Assembly: GCA_026416065.1 (NCBI GenBank) | Contig: JAOAFW010000261.1 | Location: forward strand, 1-13,567 | DNA: 13,567 bases | Direction: 5' to 3' | Origin: Fimbriimonadales bacterium | Lineage (GTDB): Bacteria > Armatimonadota > Fimbriimonadia > Fimbriimonadales > GBS-DC | Shown here: piece by piece, positions 1 to 9,337 of the stretch | Layout of the letters: every line of letters begins with the position of its first letter | How positions within the stretch are numbered: the stretch's first letter is position 1 | Program-made: the position numbers and the translations under genes | Notes under the pieces: generated by a model | Database searches by the model: none | What the model saw: only the letters and a program-made list of their open reading frames with translations | What the model was told of the DNA's origin: nothing

Positions 1-1779
<1,779 letters not shown>

Positions 1780-1786
1780 AGCGTCT

Positions 1787-1791
1787 ACCTC
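1787..1791 (-). promoter_or_regulatory. ribosome binding site of lon
   Basis: On the minus strand the bases GAGGT sit seven nucleotides before the lon ATG, which fixes 1779 as the start. The AT-rich stretch TATAGTTAT just upstream could be a -10 element, but no good -35 accompanies it, so I do not call a promoter. Confidence 0.6.
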
Positions 1792-1795
1792 ATAA

Positions 1796-1939
1796 CTATA
1801 CGCAGAAAATGATACTCAGTTCCTGGATTCGAGGGGGAGCGTGGGATTCCTGCAGGCGGTGCGCGGCGATGGATAGCGCCATTGCCTCCAGACGCTCCTC
1901 CGCGCTATGGAAATGCGTCTTTACCCACTGCTCCCTCAA
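1796..1939 (-). other. doubtful small reading frame between the macroglobulin gene and lon
   Basis: In the minus-strand gap one frame is open from a TGA at 2012-2014 to a TAG at 1796-1798, about 72 codons. Its last 48 codons, from a possible TTG start at 1937-1939, read LREQWVKTHFHSAEERLEAM and continue with a helix-like, plausible protein composition ending IIFCV. G/C is common in third positions, as in neighbouring genes. The stop lies 16 bases before the lon start, which would suit an upstream partner or leader peptide. Against it, there is no ATG or GTG start, no clear Shine-Dalgarno site, and I recognise no family. It could be a degraded gene end or chance. The plus-strand frame over the same bases is rich in Ser, Arg, Cys and Trp and looks like a shadow. 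Confidence 0.2.
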
Positions 1940-1981
1940 AGGGCACAGCGTCCTGCTCCGAGTCTCAGCATTAAGAAAGCG

Positions 1982-1996
1982 AGGTTCGCCGAACCT
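1982..1996. terminator. 15-bp palindrome AGGTTCG-C-CGAACCT, possible terminator or dispersed repeat
   Basis: The plus strand reads AGGTTCGCCGAACCT, a perfect inverted repeat. As RNA it would fold as a 6-bp stem with a 3-nt loop. On the minus strand it lies about 60 bases after the macroglobulin stop codon and is followed by CGCTTTCTTAATG, a modest T-rich tract, so it could end that transcript. A short, tight palindrome in a gap could equally be an operator for lon or one copy of a family of dispersed repeats. Confidence 0.4.
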
Positions 1997-2057
1997 GCCC
2001 TCATGAACGCCTCAGCCCCCTTCCCTTTCAAGAGGGGTGCCGAGAGTGAACGAGTTC

Positions 2058-5000
2058 TCAATCTCCCCGAATACGCAGCCTGAATCCGTTGCTGTGCGCT
2101 TGATAGGGCGCGTACATGCCCCACAGGTGCGCCGGCAAGATGGTGTATTCGCCGGGGGTTTCGGCGCGCACAAGCAGCGAGTAGTGATAGGCGTCGCCCT
2201 GCGTCCATTCGCTTCGGAACGAGACGGCGCGGTCGTCTCGAATCTGCTCGAGGTCGTACCGCCACCACCAGAGTTGCAGGAACGCTTCGGTGTCGAACGG
2301 CGCGCCGCCTGCCGGGAAGGGCGTCTCCAGCACGGTGTAATCCAGACGCGGCAGTTTTTGGGGCATGTGCGCCTCCACATCGATGCGCAGCAGCTCGCCC
2401 GCGCGCACAGTGTCGCCAGAGCGTAGGGGATGCAACCGCTCGCCCAGCGAAGTCATATCCGCAGGTCGCTCCATGCGGTACACACGCAGGCGTAGGGGAC
2501 CTGCGGGGCTGTCGGCGTCTTGGAGGCTCACAGGGCGCGCCTGCTTGAGAACCACGCTGACGAGCGGCGCACCGCGTCGGGGGCGCAATATCAGCGTGTT
2601 CTCGCCCGCGCGCCACGGCAGGTTGCGCAACACGGGCGGCGGTCGCCGCTGCCAGAACGATTCCGGCGGCACAGTCACTGTCTGCACCTGCTGCCCGTTC
2701 AGCCAGACTTCGTACTCGGCTTCTTGAGCGAAGAGTTCTTTGGACGCCTGCGGTAGGTAGCCCAGCAACGCTTCCACAGCGAGCGCGGTGTCGCGCGAGG
2801 AATACCAGCCGTCCTCCCGATAGCCCATCAGCAGCGCGACGACGGTCTTGTGCAGTAGTTGCTGGTAGCGGCGCGGTGAGCCAATCCGTGCCGATGCGCC
2901 CTCGCGCAGCAATGCCTGCAACGCCATTGCCTGCGTCTCGGTGGGCATCCAGCCGTCCCAGTACCACCACGGCTGACCGGTACGGTTGGGCGACCAGTCG
3001 ATGTAGCTGCGGTCTTCGTAGGCGTCGCGCAGGGCGAGTCGCCACAGGTTTTCCAGATGCTGCTCGGCGTTGGGCAGGACACGCCACCGCTGGAAGATAT
3101 GAATCAGGGTGAAACGGTTCTGCTGCGTCCAGTAGCCGGGTGGGCCTTTCAAGACGTCCAGCAGCCAGTTGTAAAAGGGATGCGTCGGGTCATAAAGCGC
3201 GTCGGGGGGCGCAGAGTCGACTTCGGCTAACACTTGAAGCGGGAAAAGCATGCCCATCGAGAATTGCCCCACGCGCGTGGCGCGTCTCAGGTCTGAAGGA
3301 TATGTCTGGAGCGAGCGTTGGGTCAGCTCGCGCAGCGCGTCCACACCGTTCTCATACATCGATTCAGGCACGGCGATGCCTGCCTGTTTCGCCTTGTGCA
3401 AGCCCCAGACCACATAGGCGGTTGTCCAGAGCAACGGCTCGCTCGATTCCCACCAGCCCCATCCGCCGGTGCTGGTTTGCAGTCGCTGGAGTCGCTGGAG
3501 GGAACGCTCGGTGATTTCGGCGATTTTGCGCTGGGTCTCGGCGTCCATCGGGATGCCCGCCTCTTTGAGCGCGCGCTGCGCCATCACTGCGGGCACAAAG
3601 CGGCTTACCGTCTGCTCCACGCATTCGTAGGGGTAATCTGTCAGATAGCGGAGGCTATCCACAACAATAGCGCCGAGTCCGGGGAAGCTTTCTACGGAGA
3701 GAGTGGTGCGCCCCAGCTGGGCGTCGGGGCGTAGCGTGAAGGTGAGCGTGCGCTCACCATCCAGCAGCACGGTGCGCGTGTCCACCTCAAAAGTGGAGAG
3801 CGGTTTCACTTCCAAAACGCGCTCCTCGGCGTCGCGCAGGCGTCCCCCCTGCTCCCGGGCGATGAGGATGAACTTCTGCATGCCGACCGATTTCGCCTCG
3901 TAGCTCCAACGCAGGGTGATGGAGTTGTTCGCGGGGACGGTAGCTGTCTGTGTACGCACATCATCGGGCGCGCGCAGCTCCACCTGCACCGCACGCGGCT
4001 GGTCGGTGTCGTTGCTCAGGATCGCGCTAATCTCCGTGCGGTCGCCCTCCGCAAGCCAGAGGGGCAGGCGTAGACGCGCCATCAGGTCTTTGGACGCTTT
4101 GACTTTCGCGCGAGCGAAGCCGATTTTCGTATCGCGGCTATGTCCAATCGCCGTCAGTCGCCACTCGGTGAGGTTGCCGGGCAGTTTGAGGCGCACCGTC
4201 GCCTGCCCGAGCGCGTCAGTCATCACGGCGGGTTGCCAGAAGGCGGTGTCGGGGAAGTCGCGGCGGATGGTCTCCACGCTGCCCTTATCGCCTTGCAGCG
4301 CGAGCCACACGGCGGAAAAGTCGGTGTACACGGCGTTGGACAACCGTCCGTAGAAGGCACGATACACGGATTGTGGGTTATCCTCGCGAATGCTGTAGAT
4401 TGCCTCGTCCACGACGGCGAGCGAGACTTCGGCGGAGGTGGGGCGTCCCTGCAAATCGGCGGTCTGGATGCGGGCGGTGAGCGTTTCGCCCGGCTCGTAG
4501 CGCGGCTTGTCGGTTTGGATCGACACCTGTAGTGCGCCGTACTGCCTGCCGACCTTCACCTCCAGCACGCGCTGGATGAGTTCCTTGTTGCGTACCATAC
4601 ACACGGACACGTAGGCGTTGGGGATTTGCGCGCGTGTAATGGGGAGGCGCACGCGGGTCAGTGCGCCTTGTGCTTTCACAATCTGGGAGTGGTAGAGGTT
4701 TGCGCCTTCCAGCGTGACATAGAACACCGCGTCGGTGTGGGGTGTGCGCAGCGCGAGTTCCGCCTGTTCGCCGGGTTCGTAGAGGCGTTTCTGCAGGCGT
4801 GCATCCAGCGCGTTCGCCTGCTGCTGACGCTCCCACCACCAGGGCACGTAATCGCGGCCCCAAATCCAGAGCCAGTGGCTCGCGGTGATGGGGTTGCCGT
4901 CCCAGTCGCGCCCGGTGATACGGACGTGCCAGTCGCCACTGTGTGGGGGCGCGACTTCGAACTGGGCGACGCCTTGTGCGTTCGTTTGCAGGGTTCCCTC

Positions 5001-7139
5001 GGCGCGTACATCGTAGCGAGCGCGTCTGCCCGCCATCAGGTAGAGTCCTGCTTGCCAGCGCAGCGTCGCTTGCACAGGTCGCCCCGTGCGGCGGTCGGTA
5101 AGGCGTACGGTGTAGCGGTAGGCGCGCCCTGAGTCGCCGAACTGCACTTCGGGCGTCAGGCGCGCTTCCCATAGGCTGGTTGCGATCTCGAACTGGGCTG
5201 AACCCTTCGCGCCTTCCCAGCCCTCCGATAGCGCGTACACTTCCAGCGTGTATTCGTAGGTCAAGCCCGTCTCATCAAGATAACTCGGCTCGTCTGGTTC
5301 GCGACGTAGCAACAGGTCGTTGGCGTTCAGGCGCAGCTGCGCTCGCCCCGCGGCGTCGGTGGTTAGCTCGCCCGTAGCCACCACTTGCCCAGAGCTGTCA
5401 CTCTCATATTCGTCGTAATATCCGCCCGATTCGTCCGACTCGTCCACATAGTCCGTCTCGTCATAATCTTCCCAGACGAACTTTTCACGGCGGTAGACCG
5501 TGTAAAACAGCTGCGTGTTGGGCACAGGCATCCCAAAGTAGTATTCGGAGTGGATTTGTGCGCGGACGACCTCGCCGGGCATGTACAGCGTATTATCGGG
5601 GCGGACTGTAATGCGGTAGGTGGGTTTGCGGTACGCGCTGACGGGCACGTACTGGCTGATTGAAGTGTAGTCGCCCACTTGCGCGGTGACAAGGTAGTAG
5701 CCGGTTTCCGCTTCGGGTGAGGTGCGGAACGCGAAGTGGAAGCTTCCCATCGCGCTCAGCGTCGTGCGTGCTTCGTGAACCAGTTCCTCGCGCGGGTTGT
5801 AGACGGCGATTTCAACGGGCAGGTTGGGCGGCGGGAGGCGATAGTCGGGCACGATGCCCAGACGCACAACGCCCTTCACCTGAATCGTGTCGCCCGGACG
5901 GTAAATTGGGCGTTCCGTATAGAGAACGCCGTCGAGACGCACATCAGACTCTGTGTCCTCGCGATAGCCGCCGATGTACGGTCGTCCCCAGTAGACGAGC
6001 GCGCCTGTGCGTGGAGAACGTACCGCGACCAGTCGGTCGCCCCAGCTCAGGCTGACATTTAGCAATTCTCGGGCGCTCCACAGTCCCTGCGCGTTGGTAC
6101 GCCCTGTCGCGAACTGGCGGATTGTGGATGTTAATCGCTTATTGTCCTGATCTTCATAAGGACGCCCGTAGATGCGCACCTCCGCGTTGGGAATCGGCTG
6201 TCCCGTGCGCAAATCGGTACACCAGACCTCGGCGACGCCGCGTCCCGACTTGGTCACGACGGCAATCGGGGAAATACTCAAGAGCGCCGCCTGTGTGACT
6301 GCGCCCGCCTCAATCAGCAGCACATACGCGCCTTCGGATTGACGCGGAACCTCGATGTATTGGGTATATACACCTTCAGGGTCACGCCCTCGCACGGGCA
6401 TCTCCCGCTCCCAGATGGGCGTCATAAAGCGGCTTAACTCGCTGATCCGTTGATGCAGAGTGAGGTCGCGTCGCCACCAGCCGTAGCGCAGGTTGCTCAG
6501 GAAATCGTAGAGCGCCAGTGGTGGCTGTTCGGAGTCCTCGTTGCGGACGCGATAGAGCGTGAGTTGCATCGTGTCCTCGTAATGAAAGCCGCGCACACCC
6601 ACACGCAGCGGCTCGTCAGGATAGTAAACCGCTTGCGGATGGATCAGCTCGATGAACGGGTCGACGGGCTTCATCGCCAGGTCTGCATCCACCCGCTCCC
6701 CCTCGCGCACCACAATATGCACCGATTGTTGCTTCTCGATGGTCCACTCGTGAACTTTGCTGGAAAGATAGACTTTATAGACGCCCGCCGGGATTCCACG
6801 CAGCTGGAATCGCCCCTGCGAATCGGTGTAAGTTTCCCACGCCTGATACTCAAATGGGTAGAGAACGCCCTCCGGGGTGAGTGCTGCGCTCCACCCTTGA
6901 GTGCGGTAGGCGGCTTCGGGTGGGGAATCGGTGGGGGCTTGGGGTTCCGTTGATAGTTCCTCCCGCGTGAGTCGCACGAAGGCGTTCGGGATGGGGCCTA
7001 AAGTGCGTTCCGAGTAGACCACTCCGAACACGCTGCCTCGAGGCGGCTCGTTTCGTATCAGTTCTGCAACACCGTACAGTTGAAACGCCAACAGAAGCGT
7101 GCATCCAAGCGCGATATGCGCTGCCTTGCGCCAGACCAT
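2058..7139 (-). CDS. exported thioester alpha-2-macroglobulin-like protease inhibitor, 1693 residues
   Basis: Alpha-2-macroglobulins trap proteases: cleavage of a bait region triggers collapse and exposes a thioester that bonds covalently to the attacker. Residues 1-25 form an export signal or N-terminal anchor. Residues about 35-155 resemble a carboxypeptidase-regulatory-like beta domain (YTDSQGRFQLRGIPAGVYKV). An MG2 motif, ERPIYRPGDTIQVKG, is at 409-423. A DKPRYEPGETL repeat is at 877-887, and the bait-region end, AVVDEAIYSI, at 908-917. The A2M core domain starts near 960 (FPDTAFW) and includes LPGNLTEWRLTAIG at 986-999. The thioester motif CVEQ is at 1173-1176 (bases 3612-3623), followed by the thioester domain with TGGWGWW at 1224-1230. 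The typical C-terminal beta domain closes the protein. Residues about 557-583 form an acidic, Tyr-rich insert. A GGTGGTGAG site just upstream supports the ATG. No penicillin-binding protein 1C gene is adjacent, unlike many proteobacterial relatives. Confidence 0.95.
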   Translation of the reverse strand: MVWRKAAHIALGCTLLLAFQLYGVAELIRNEPPRGSVFGVVYSERTLGPIPNAFVRLTREELSTEPQAPTDSPPEAAYRTQGWSAALTPEGVLYPFEYQAWETYTDSQGRFQLRGIPAGVYKVYLSSKVHEWTIEKQQSVHIVVREGERVDADLAMKPVDPFIELIHPQAVYYPDEPLRVGVRGFHYEDTMQLTLYRVRNEDSEQPPLALYDFLSNLRYGWWRRDLTLHQRISELSRFMTPIWEREMPVRGRDPEGVYTQYIEVPRQSEGAYVLLIEAGAVTQAALLSISPIAVVTKSGRGVAEVWCTDLRTGQPIPNAEVRIYGRPYEDQDNKRLTSTIRQFATGRTNAQGLWSARELLNVSLSWGDRLVAVRSPRTGALVYWGRPYIGGYREDTESDVRLDGVLYTERPIYRPGDTIQVKGVVRLGIVPDYRLPPPNLPVEIAVYNPREELVHEARTTLSAMGSFHFAFRTSPEAETGYYLVTAQVGDYTSISQYVPVSAYRKPTYRITVRPDNTLYMPGEVVRAQIHSEYYFGMPVPNTQLFYTVYRREKFVWEDYDETDYVDESDESGGYYDEYESDSSGQVVATGELTTDAAGRAQLRLNANDLLLRREPDEPSYLDETGLTYEYTLEVYALSEGWEGAKGSAQFEIATSLWEARLTPEVQFGDSGRAYRYTVRLTDRRTGRPVQATLRWQAGLYLMAGRRARYDVRAEGTLQTNAQGVAQFEVAPPHSGDWHVRITGRDWDGNPITASHWLWIWGRDYVPWWWERQQQANALDARLQKRLYEPGEQAELALRTPHTDAVFYVTLEGANLYHSQIVKAQGALTRVRLPITRAQIPNAYVSVCMVRNKELIQRVLEVKVGRQYGALQVSIQTDKPRYEPGETLTARIQTADLQGRPTSAEVSLAVVDEAIYSIREDNPQSVYRAFYGRLSNAVYTDFSAVWLALQGDKGSVETIRRDFPDTAFWQPAVMTDALGQATVRLKLPGNLTEWRLTAIGHSRDTKIGFARAKVKASKDLMARLRLPLWLAEGDRTEISAILSNDTDQPRAVQVELRAPDDVRTQTATVPANNSITLRWSYEAKSVGMQKFILIAREQGGRLRDAEERVLEVKPLSTFEVDTRTVLLDGERTLTFTLRPDAQLGRTTLSVESFPGLGAIVVDSLRYLTDYPYECVEQTVSRFVPAVMAQRALKEAGIPMDAETQRKIAEITERSLQRLQRLQTSTGGWGWWESSEPLLWTTAYVVWGLHKAKQAGIAVPESMYENGVDALRELTQRSLQTYPSDLRRATRVGQFSMGMLFPLQVLAEVDSAPPDALYDPTHPFYNWLLDVLKGPPGYWTQQNRFTLIHIFQRWRVLPNAEQHLENLWRLALRDAYEDRSYIDWSPNRTGQPWWYWDGWMPTETQAMALQALLREGASARIGSPRRYQQLLHKTVVALLMGYREDGWYSSRDTALAVEALLGYLPQASKELFAQEAEYEVWLNGQQVQTVTVPPESFWQRRPPPVLRNLPWRAGENTLILRPRRGAPLVSVVLKQARPVSLQDADSPAGPLRLRVYRMERPADMTSLGERLHPLRSGDTVRAGELLRIDVEAHMPQKLPRLDYTVLETPFPAGGAPFDTEAFLQLWWWRYDLEQIRDDRAVSFRSEWTQGDAYHYSLLVRAETPGEYTILPAHLWGMYAPYQAHSNGFRLRIRGD

Positions 7140-7142
7140 TGT

Positions 7143-7151
7143 CTCACCACC
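7143..7151 (-). promoter_or_regulatory. ribosome binding site of the macroglobulin gene
   Basis: The minus strand reads GGTGGTGAG ending three bases before the ATG at 7139, giving a purine-rich Shine-Dalgarno candidate. Farther upstream, TTTTATACAAG contains a TATACA that could be a -10 box, but no convincing -35 hexamer lies at the usual distance. Confidence 0.45.
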
Positions 7152-7238
7152 GTTTCATTAGAGGGCTTGTATAAAATTCCTGCTGAATTCATGGGCTATT
7201 CTGCACTAAAAGCGGGCAAATGCTTCGATTCGCGTTCA

Positions 7239-7267
7239 TTGACACCGCGCCAACGATTCCCTCTAAA
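7239..7267 (+). promoter_or_regulatory. candidate sigma-70-type promoter of trm1
   Basis: A perfect TTGACA lies at 7239-7244, followed after 17 bases by TCTAAA at 7262-7267 (four of six matches to TATAAT). Transcription would start near 7274, about 16 bases before the trm1 ATG. A second -10-like hexamer, TACAAT, is at 7273-7278 but has no -35 at proper spacing; if used, the transcript would be nearly leaderless. The 10-bp sequence CTAAAAGCGG occurs at 7206-7215 and again at 7263-7272, overlapping the -10, and could be a pair of protein-binding sites. Confidence 0.4.
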
Positions 7268-7289
7268 AGCGGTACAATTACCGTTCCCT

Positions 7290-8405
7290 ATGGCAGTTCA
7301 GGTCTACAAAGAAGGCGCGGCAGAGTTCCATCTGCCGCAAAGTGAGCATGTGTTTTACAACCCGCGTGCGCGGCTGGGACGTGACCTGGGCGTGCTGGCG
7401 ATGCGAGCGGAAGCGGAACGGCTGGAACGCCCCTTAGAAGTTTTAGAACTCATGGCGGGCGCAGGGCTTCGCACGAAGCGCTACCTGCTGGAAGCCCCCG
7501 TCGCCCACATGGTGGTCAACGATGCCAACTACACCAGCTTCGAGGTGCTGCGCGGGCATGTGGAAGGCGACCCGCGTGTGGAACTCCACAACGAACTCGC
7601 CCAGCGACTGCTGTGCCGGTTCTATCTGGAAGAGCGACGCTTCGACTGGATTGATTTAGATCCATTCGGCACGCCGTCGCCCTATGTGGCGTATCTTGCC
7701 GGCGTGGTGCGTTGGGAGGGGCTGCTCTACATCACCGCTACCGATGCGCCGGTGCTGTGTGGGGCACAACGTGGCGAGGCACTTAAGTCTTACGATGCTG
7801 TATCCGCCTACGGGCGCGAGTGCCACGAAGTGGGGCTGCGTATCCTCGTCGGGTATGTGCAACGTCGGCTGATTCAGGCGAATATGTATGGGCAGCCCCT
7901 GCTCAGTTTCTTCGATGGCTACTGCTGGCGCACGCTGATTCGCGCGTTCAAAGGCACGCGCGGGTTCAACACAGAGCAGATGGGCTTCATCGCGCAGATG
8001 CCTGACGGCGAATATCGCGCGACGATGGCGGGCGTGCCTGCGCCCGTGAACCACGAGTACCACCCTTCTACCACCGTGCGCTGGGCAGGACCGCTGTGGC
8101 TGGGGCCACTCCACGACCACGCCTTCCTCAGCGCGATGTACCGCGCCGCACGGGAAGACTACTTCGACCACGCGCGACGCTTCCTCTCCAAGCTCAACCG
8201 CGAGTTGGACGAACTGCCCATCGTGTATAGCCTGCCCGTCATCGCCGACCGATTGAACCGCTCGGTGCCGTCCACGCACGCGGCGATCAAGTTTTTGCGG
8301 GCGCAAGGCTATCGTGCCTCCCATGTGCATCACTGCGGGAACGCCATCCGCACCGACGCACCGCTGAAAGTGATCTTGAAGTTGTGGGAGAAGCCAGACC
8401 TGTAA
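7290..8405 (+). CDS. trm1: tRNA (guanine-26-N2)-dimethyltransferase, Trm1 family, 371 residues
   Basis: Trm1 uses S-adenosylmethionine to methylate N2 of G26 at the tRNA elbow. It is general in archaea and eukaryotes but patchy in bacteria; the characterised Aquifex enzyme also acts on G27. Diagnostic sequence is present in order: VFYNPRARLGRDLGVLAM (21-38), the SAM-binding ELMAGAGLRTKRYLLEA (53-69), the DLDPFGTP catalytic motif (122-129), the ITATDAPVLCG stretch (148-158), GPLWLGPLHDHAFLSAM (267-283) and the C-terminal GNAIRTDAPLKV (350-361). The length matches archaeal-type enzymes and lacks the extended eukaryotic tail. The frame stays open upstream to 7080, but that part overlaps the macroglobulin gene and has no family character, so I start at the ATG at 7290. 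No Shine-Dalgarno site precedes it, suggesting a short or absent leader. A second, broken copy lies at 13171-13290. Confidence 0.93.
   Translation: MAVQVYKEGAAEFHLPQSEHVFYNPRARLGRDLGVLAMRAEAERLERPLEVLELMAGAGLRTKRYLLEAPVAHMVVNDANYTSFEVLRGHVEGDPRVELHNELAQRLLCRFYLEERRFDWIDLDPFGTPSPYVAYLAGVVRWEGLLYITATDAPVLCGAQRGEALKSYDAVSAYGRECHEVGLRILVGYVQRRLIQANMYGQPLLSFFDGYCWRTLIRAFKGTRGFNTEQMGFIAQMPDGEYRATMAGVPAPVNHEYHPSTTVRWAGPLWLGPLHDHAFLSAMYRAAREDYFDHARRFLSKLNRELDELPIVYSLPVIADRLNRSVPSTHAAIKFLRAQGYRASHVHHCGNAIRTDAPLKVILKLWEKPDL
8362..8395 (+). repeat. 34-bp direct repeat, left copy, at the 3' end of trm1
   Basis: These bases encode LKVILKLWEKP near the Trm1 C-terminus and recur without mismatch at 13250-13283. 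The two copies bracket the PPC-like and TPR-CHAT genes, 4888 bases apart start to start. Confidence 0.9.
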
Positions 8406-8480
8406 ACGGTCTCTAAAAGGGGTTAACAGAGGGCAAAAACCTGTCACGATAAGTGTAAAGCCGTTGTATTCCCTGCTCAA

Positions 8481-8498
8481 GAGCGACAAAGATCGCTC
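8481..8498 (+). other. small hairpin in the leader of the PPC-like gene
   Basis: GAGCGA (8481-8486) and TCGCTC (8493-8498) form a 6-bp stem with a 6-nt loop. A GCGACAA sequence is repeated immediately after it (8501-8507), just ahead of the ribosome binding site. It could affect ribosome access or mRNA stability, but it is short and may be chance. Confidence 0.2.
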
Positions 8499-8509
8499 CA
8501 GCGACAAGC

Positions 8510-8516
8510 AGGAGGA
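8510..8516 (+). promoter_or_regulatory. strong ribosome binding site deciding the start of the PPC-like gene
   Basis: AGGAGGA at 8510-8516 is a near-perfect Shine-Dalgarno sequence four bases before the ATG at 8521. It selects that ATG over the in-frame ATG at 8464-8466, which has no such site and would put a charged, non-signal stretch in front of a clear signal peptide. Confidence 0.8.
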
Positions 8517-8520
8517 GAGC

Positions 8521-9318
8521 ATGAACAAACAGCTGAGAAGTGTCGGGATAAGCCTCGCGCTGGGATGCGCGATCTTAGCAGGAGTGCATGCGCAACAGAT
8601 GGGATTAGACCAAGGGTGGTCTATCGGCGGACAGGCGCTGAGGCGCGGTGAATCTGCAGATTTCACGCGCTACTTCGCCGCTGGGACACACTATGTAATC
8701 TACGCCAACGGTAGCGAGAACGCATCAGACCTCGACCTACAGATACTGGACTCGCGGGGACGGGCGATTGTGGAAGATACACGCTCGTATAAGGATGCAG
8801 GCGTGCAGTTTACCGTCTCCGCTTCGGGGCAGTATACTATCCGCCTGAAGATGGCGCGCGCTCAGGGACGCGCTCTGGCGTACTTCGCAGTGTTCACTGT
8901 CGATGAAGGCTGGGATGTGCCGATGCGTGACGTCTCTGCAGCGTTTTCTAAGTTGACGGCAATCACCTCGTTGGCGCAACTGGCGGACTATCAGATAGCA
9001 CGCTTCTACGGGTTCATTATGCGTGTCGGCGAGGTGCAGGCGATTACTCTGAGCGGCATCAACACGGGACGCCATGCCGCCGTCGCAGTGGGCGACGATT
9101 TAGCGGATGACCTCGATGTCGCGGTGTTCCAGAACGGACGACTGATTGCCAGCGATACGATGGTGGACGCCCTGCCTATCGCGGAGTTCAACTCGCGCTC
9201 GGGTTCGTTGGAAATGCGTGTGAGCTACGAGTCGGGAGAAGGTCCCGCCTTAGTGCTGATGGCGTTGCTGGAAAAATCGCCGTCCGCCGCCTTGTCAGGG
9301 CGTACGGGACGCCTGTGA
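8521..9318 (+). CDS. secreted protein with two PPC-like beta-sandwich halves, 265 residues
   Basis: The product begins with a signal peptide: MNKQLRS, a hydrophobic core to about residue 21, and a likely signal peptidase I site at VHA|QQ after residue 24. An ALGC at 13-16 is a poor lipobox. The mature part holds two similar halves. In the first (about 37-127), DLDLQILDSRGRAIVEDTRS is followed by FTVSASGQYTIRLKM. In the second (about 160-250), DLDVAVFQNGRLIASDTMVD is followed by a beta pattern ending SGSLEMRVSY. This 'D-L-D-hydrophobic, then GxY/L-x-hydrophobic' layout is characteristic of bacterial pre-peptidase C-terminal (PPC) folds, non-catalytic domains usually attached to secreted peptidases. 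Here no peptidase is fused; instead the next gene encodes an exported CHAT peptidase-like protein. The PPC assignment rests on pattern rather than strong identity, and function is unknown. Confidence 0.75.
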   Translation: MNKQLRSVGISLALGCAILAGVHAQQMGLDQGWSIGGQALRRGESADFTRYFAAGTHYVIYANGSENASDLDLQILDSRGRAIVEDTRSYKDAGVQFTVSASGQYTIRLKMARAQGRALAYFAVFTVDEGWDVPMRDVSAAFSKLTAITSLAQLADYQIARFYGFIMRVGEVQAITLSGINTGRHAAVAVGDDLADDLDVAVFQNGRLIASDTMVDALPIAEFNSRSGSLEMRVSYESGEGPALVLMALLEKSPSAALSGRTGRL

Positions 9319-9337
9319 GCTTCTCTGCCCTGCCCCG

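Noticed and set aside
1936..3087. Minus-strand reading frame of 383 codons overlapping the end of the macroglobulin gene
   Set aside because: It overlaps well-supported macroglobulin coding sequence in another frame, is Ala/Arg-rich and has no family features.
7098..7139. Lipoprotein signal (ALGC, residues 10-13) in the macroglobulin, and likewise ALGC in the PPC-like protein
   Set aside because: Ala at -3 and Leu at -2 fit the lipobox poorly, and in the macroglobulin the hydrophobic stretch before the Cys is too short; the PPC-like protein has a better VHA|QQ cut.
7080..7289. Upstream extension of trm1 to an ATG at 7080
   Set aside because: The extension would overlap the start of the divergent macroglobulin gene and contains no Trm1-like sequence; family homology begins near the ATG at 7290.
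8464..8520. Upstream ATG for the PPC-like gene
   Set aside because: It lacks a ribosome binding site and would bury the signal peptide; AGGAGGA precisely precedes the ATG at 8521.
7656..8666. Minus-strand reading frame of 336 codons opposite trm1 and the start of the PPC-like gene
   Set aside because: Both plus-strand genes are well supported, and this frame covers parts of both and the gap between, as a shadow would.
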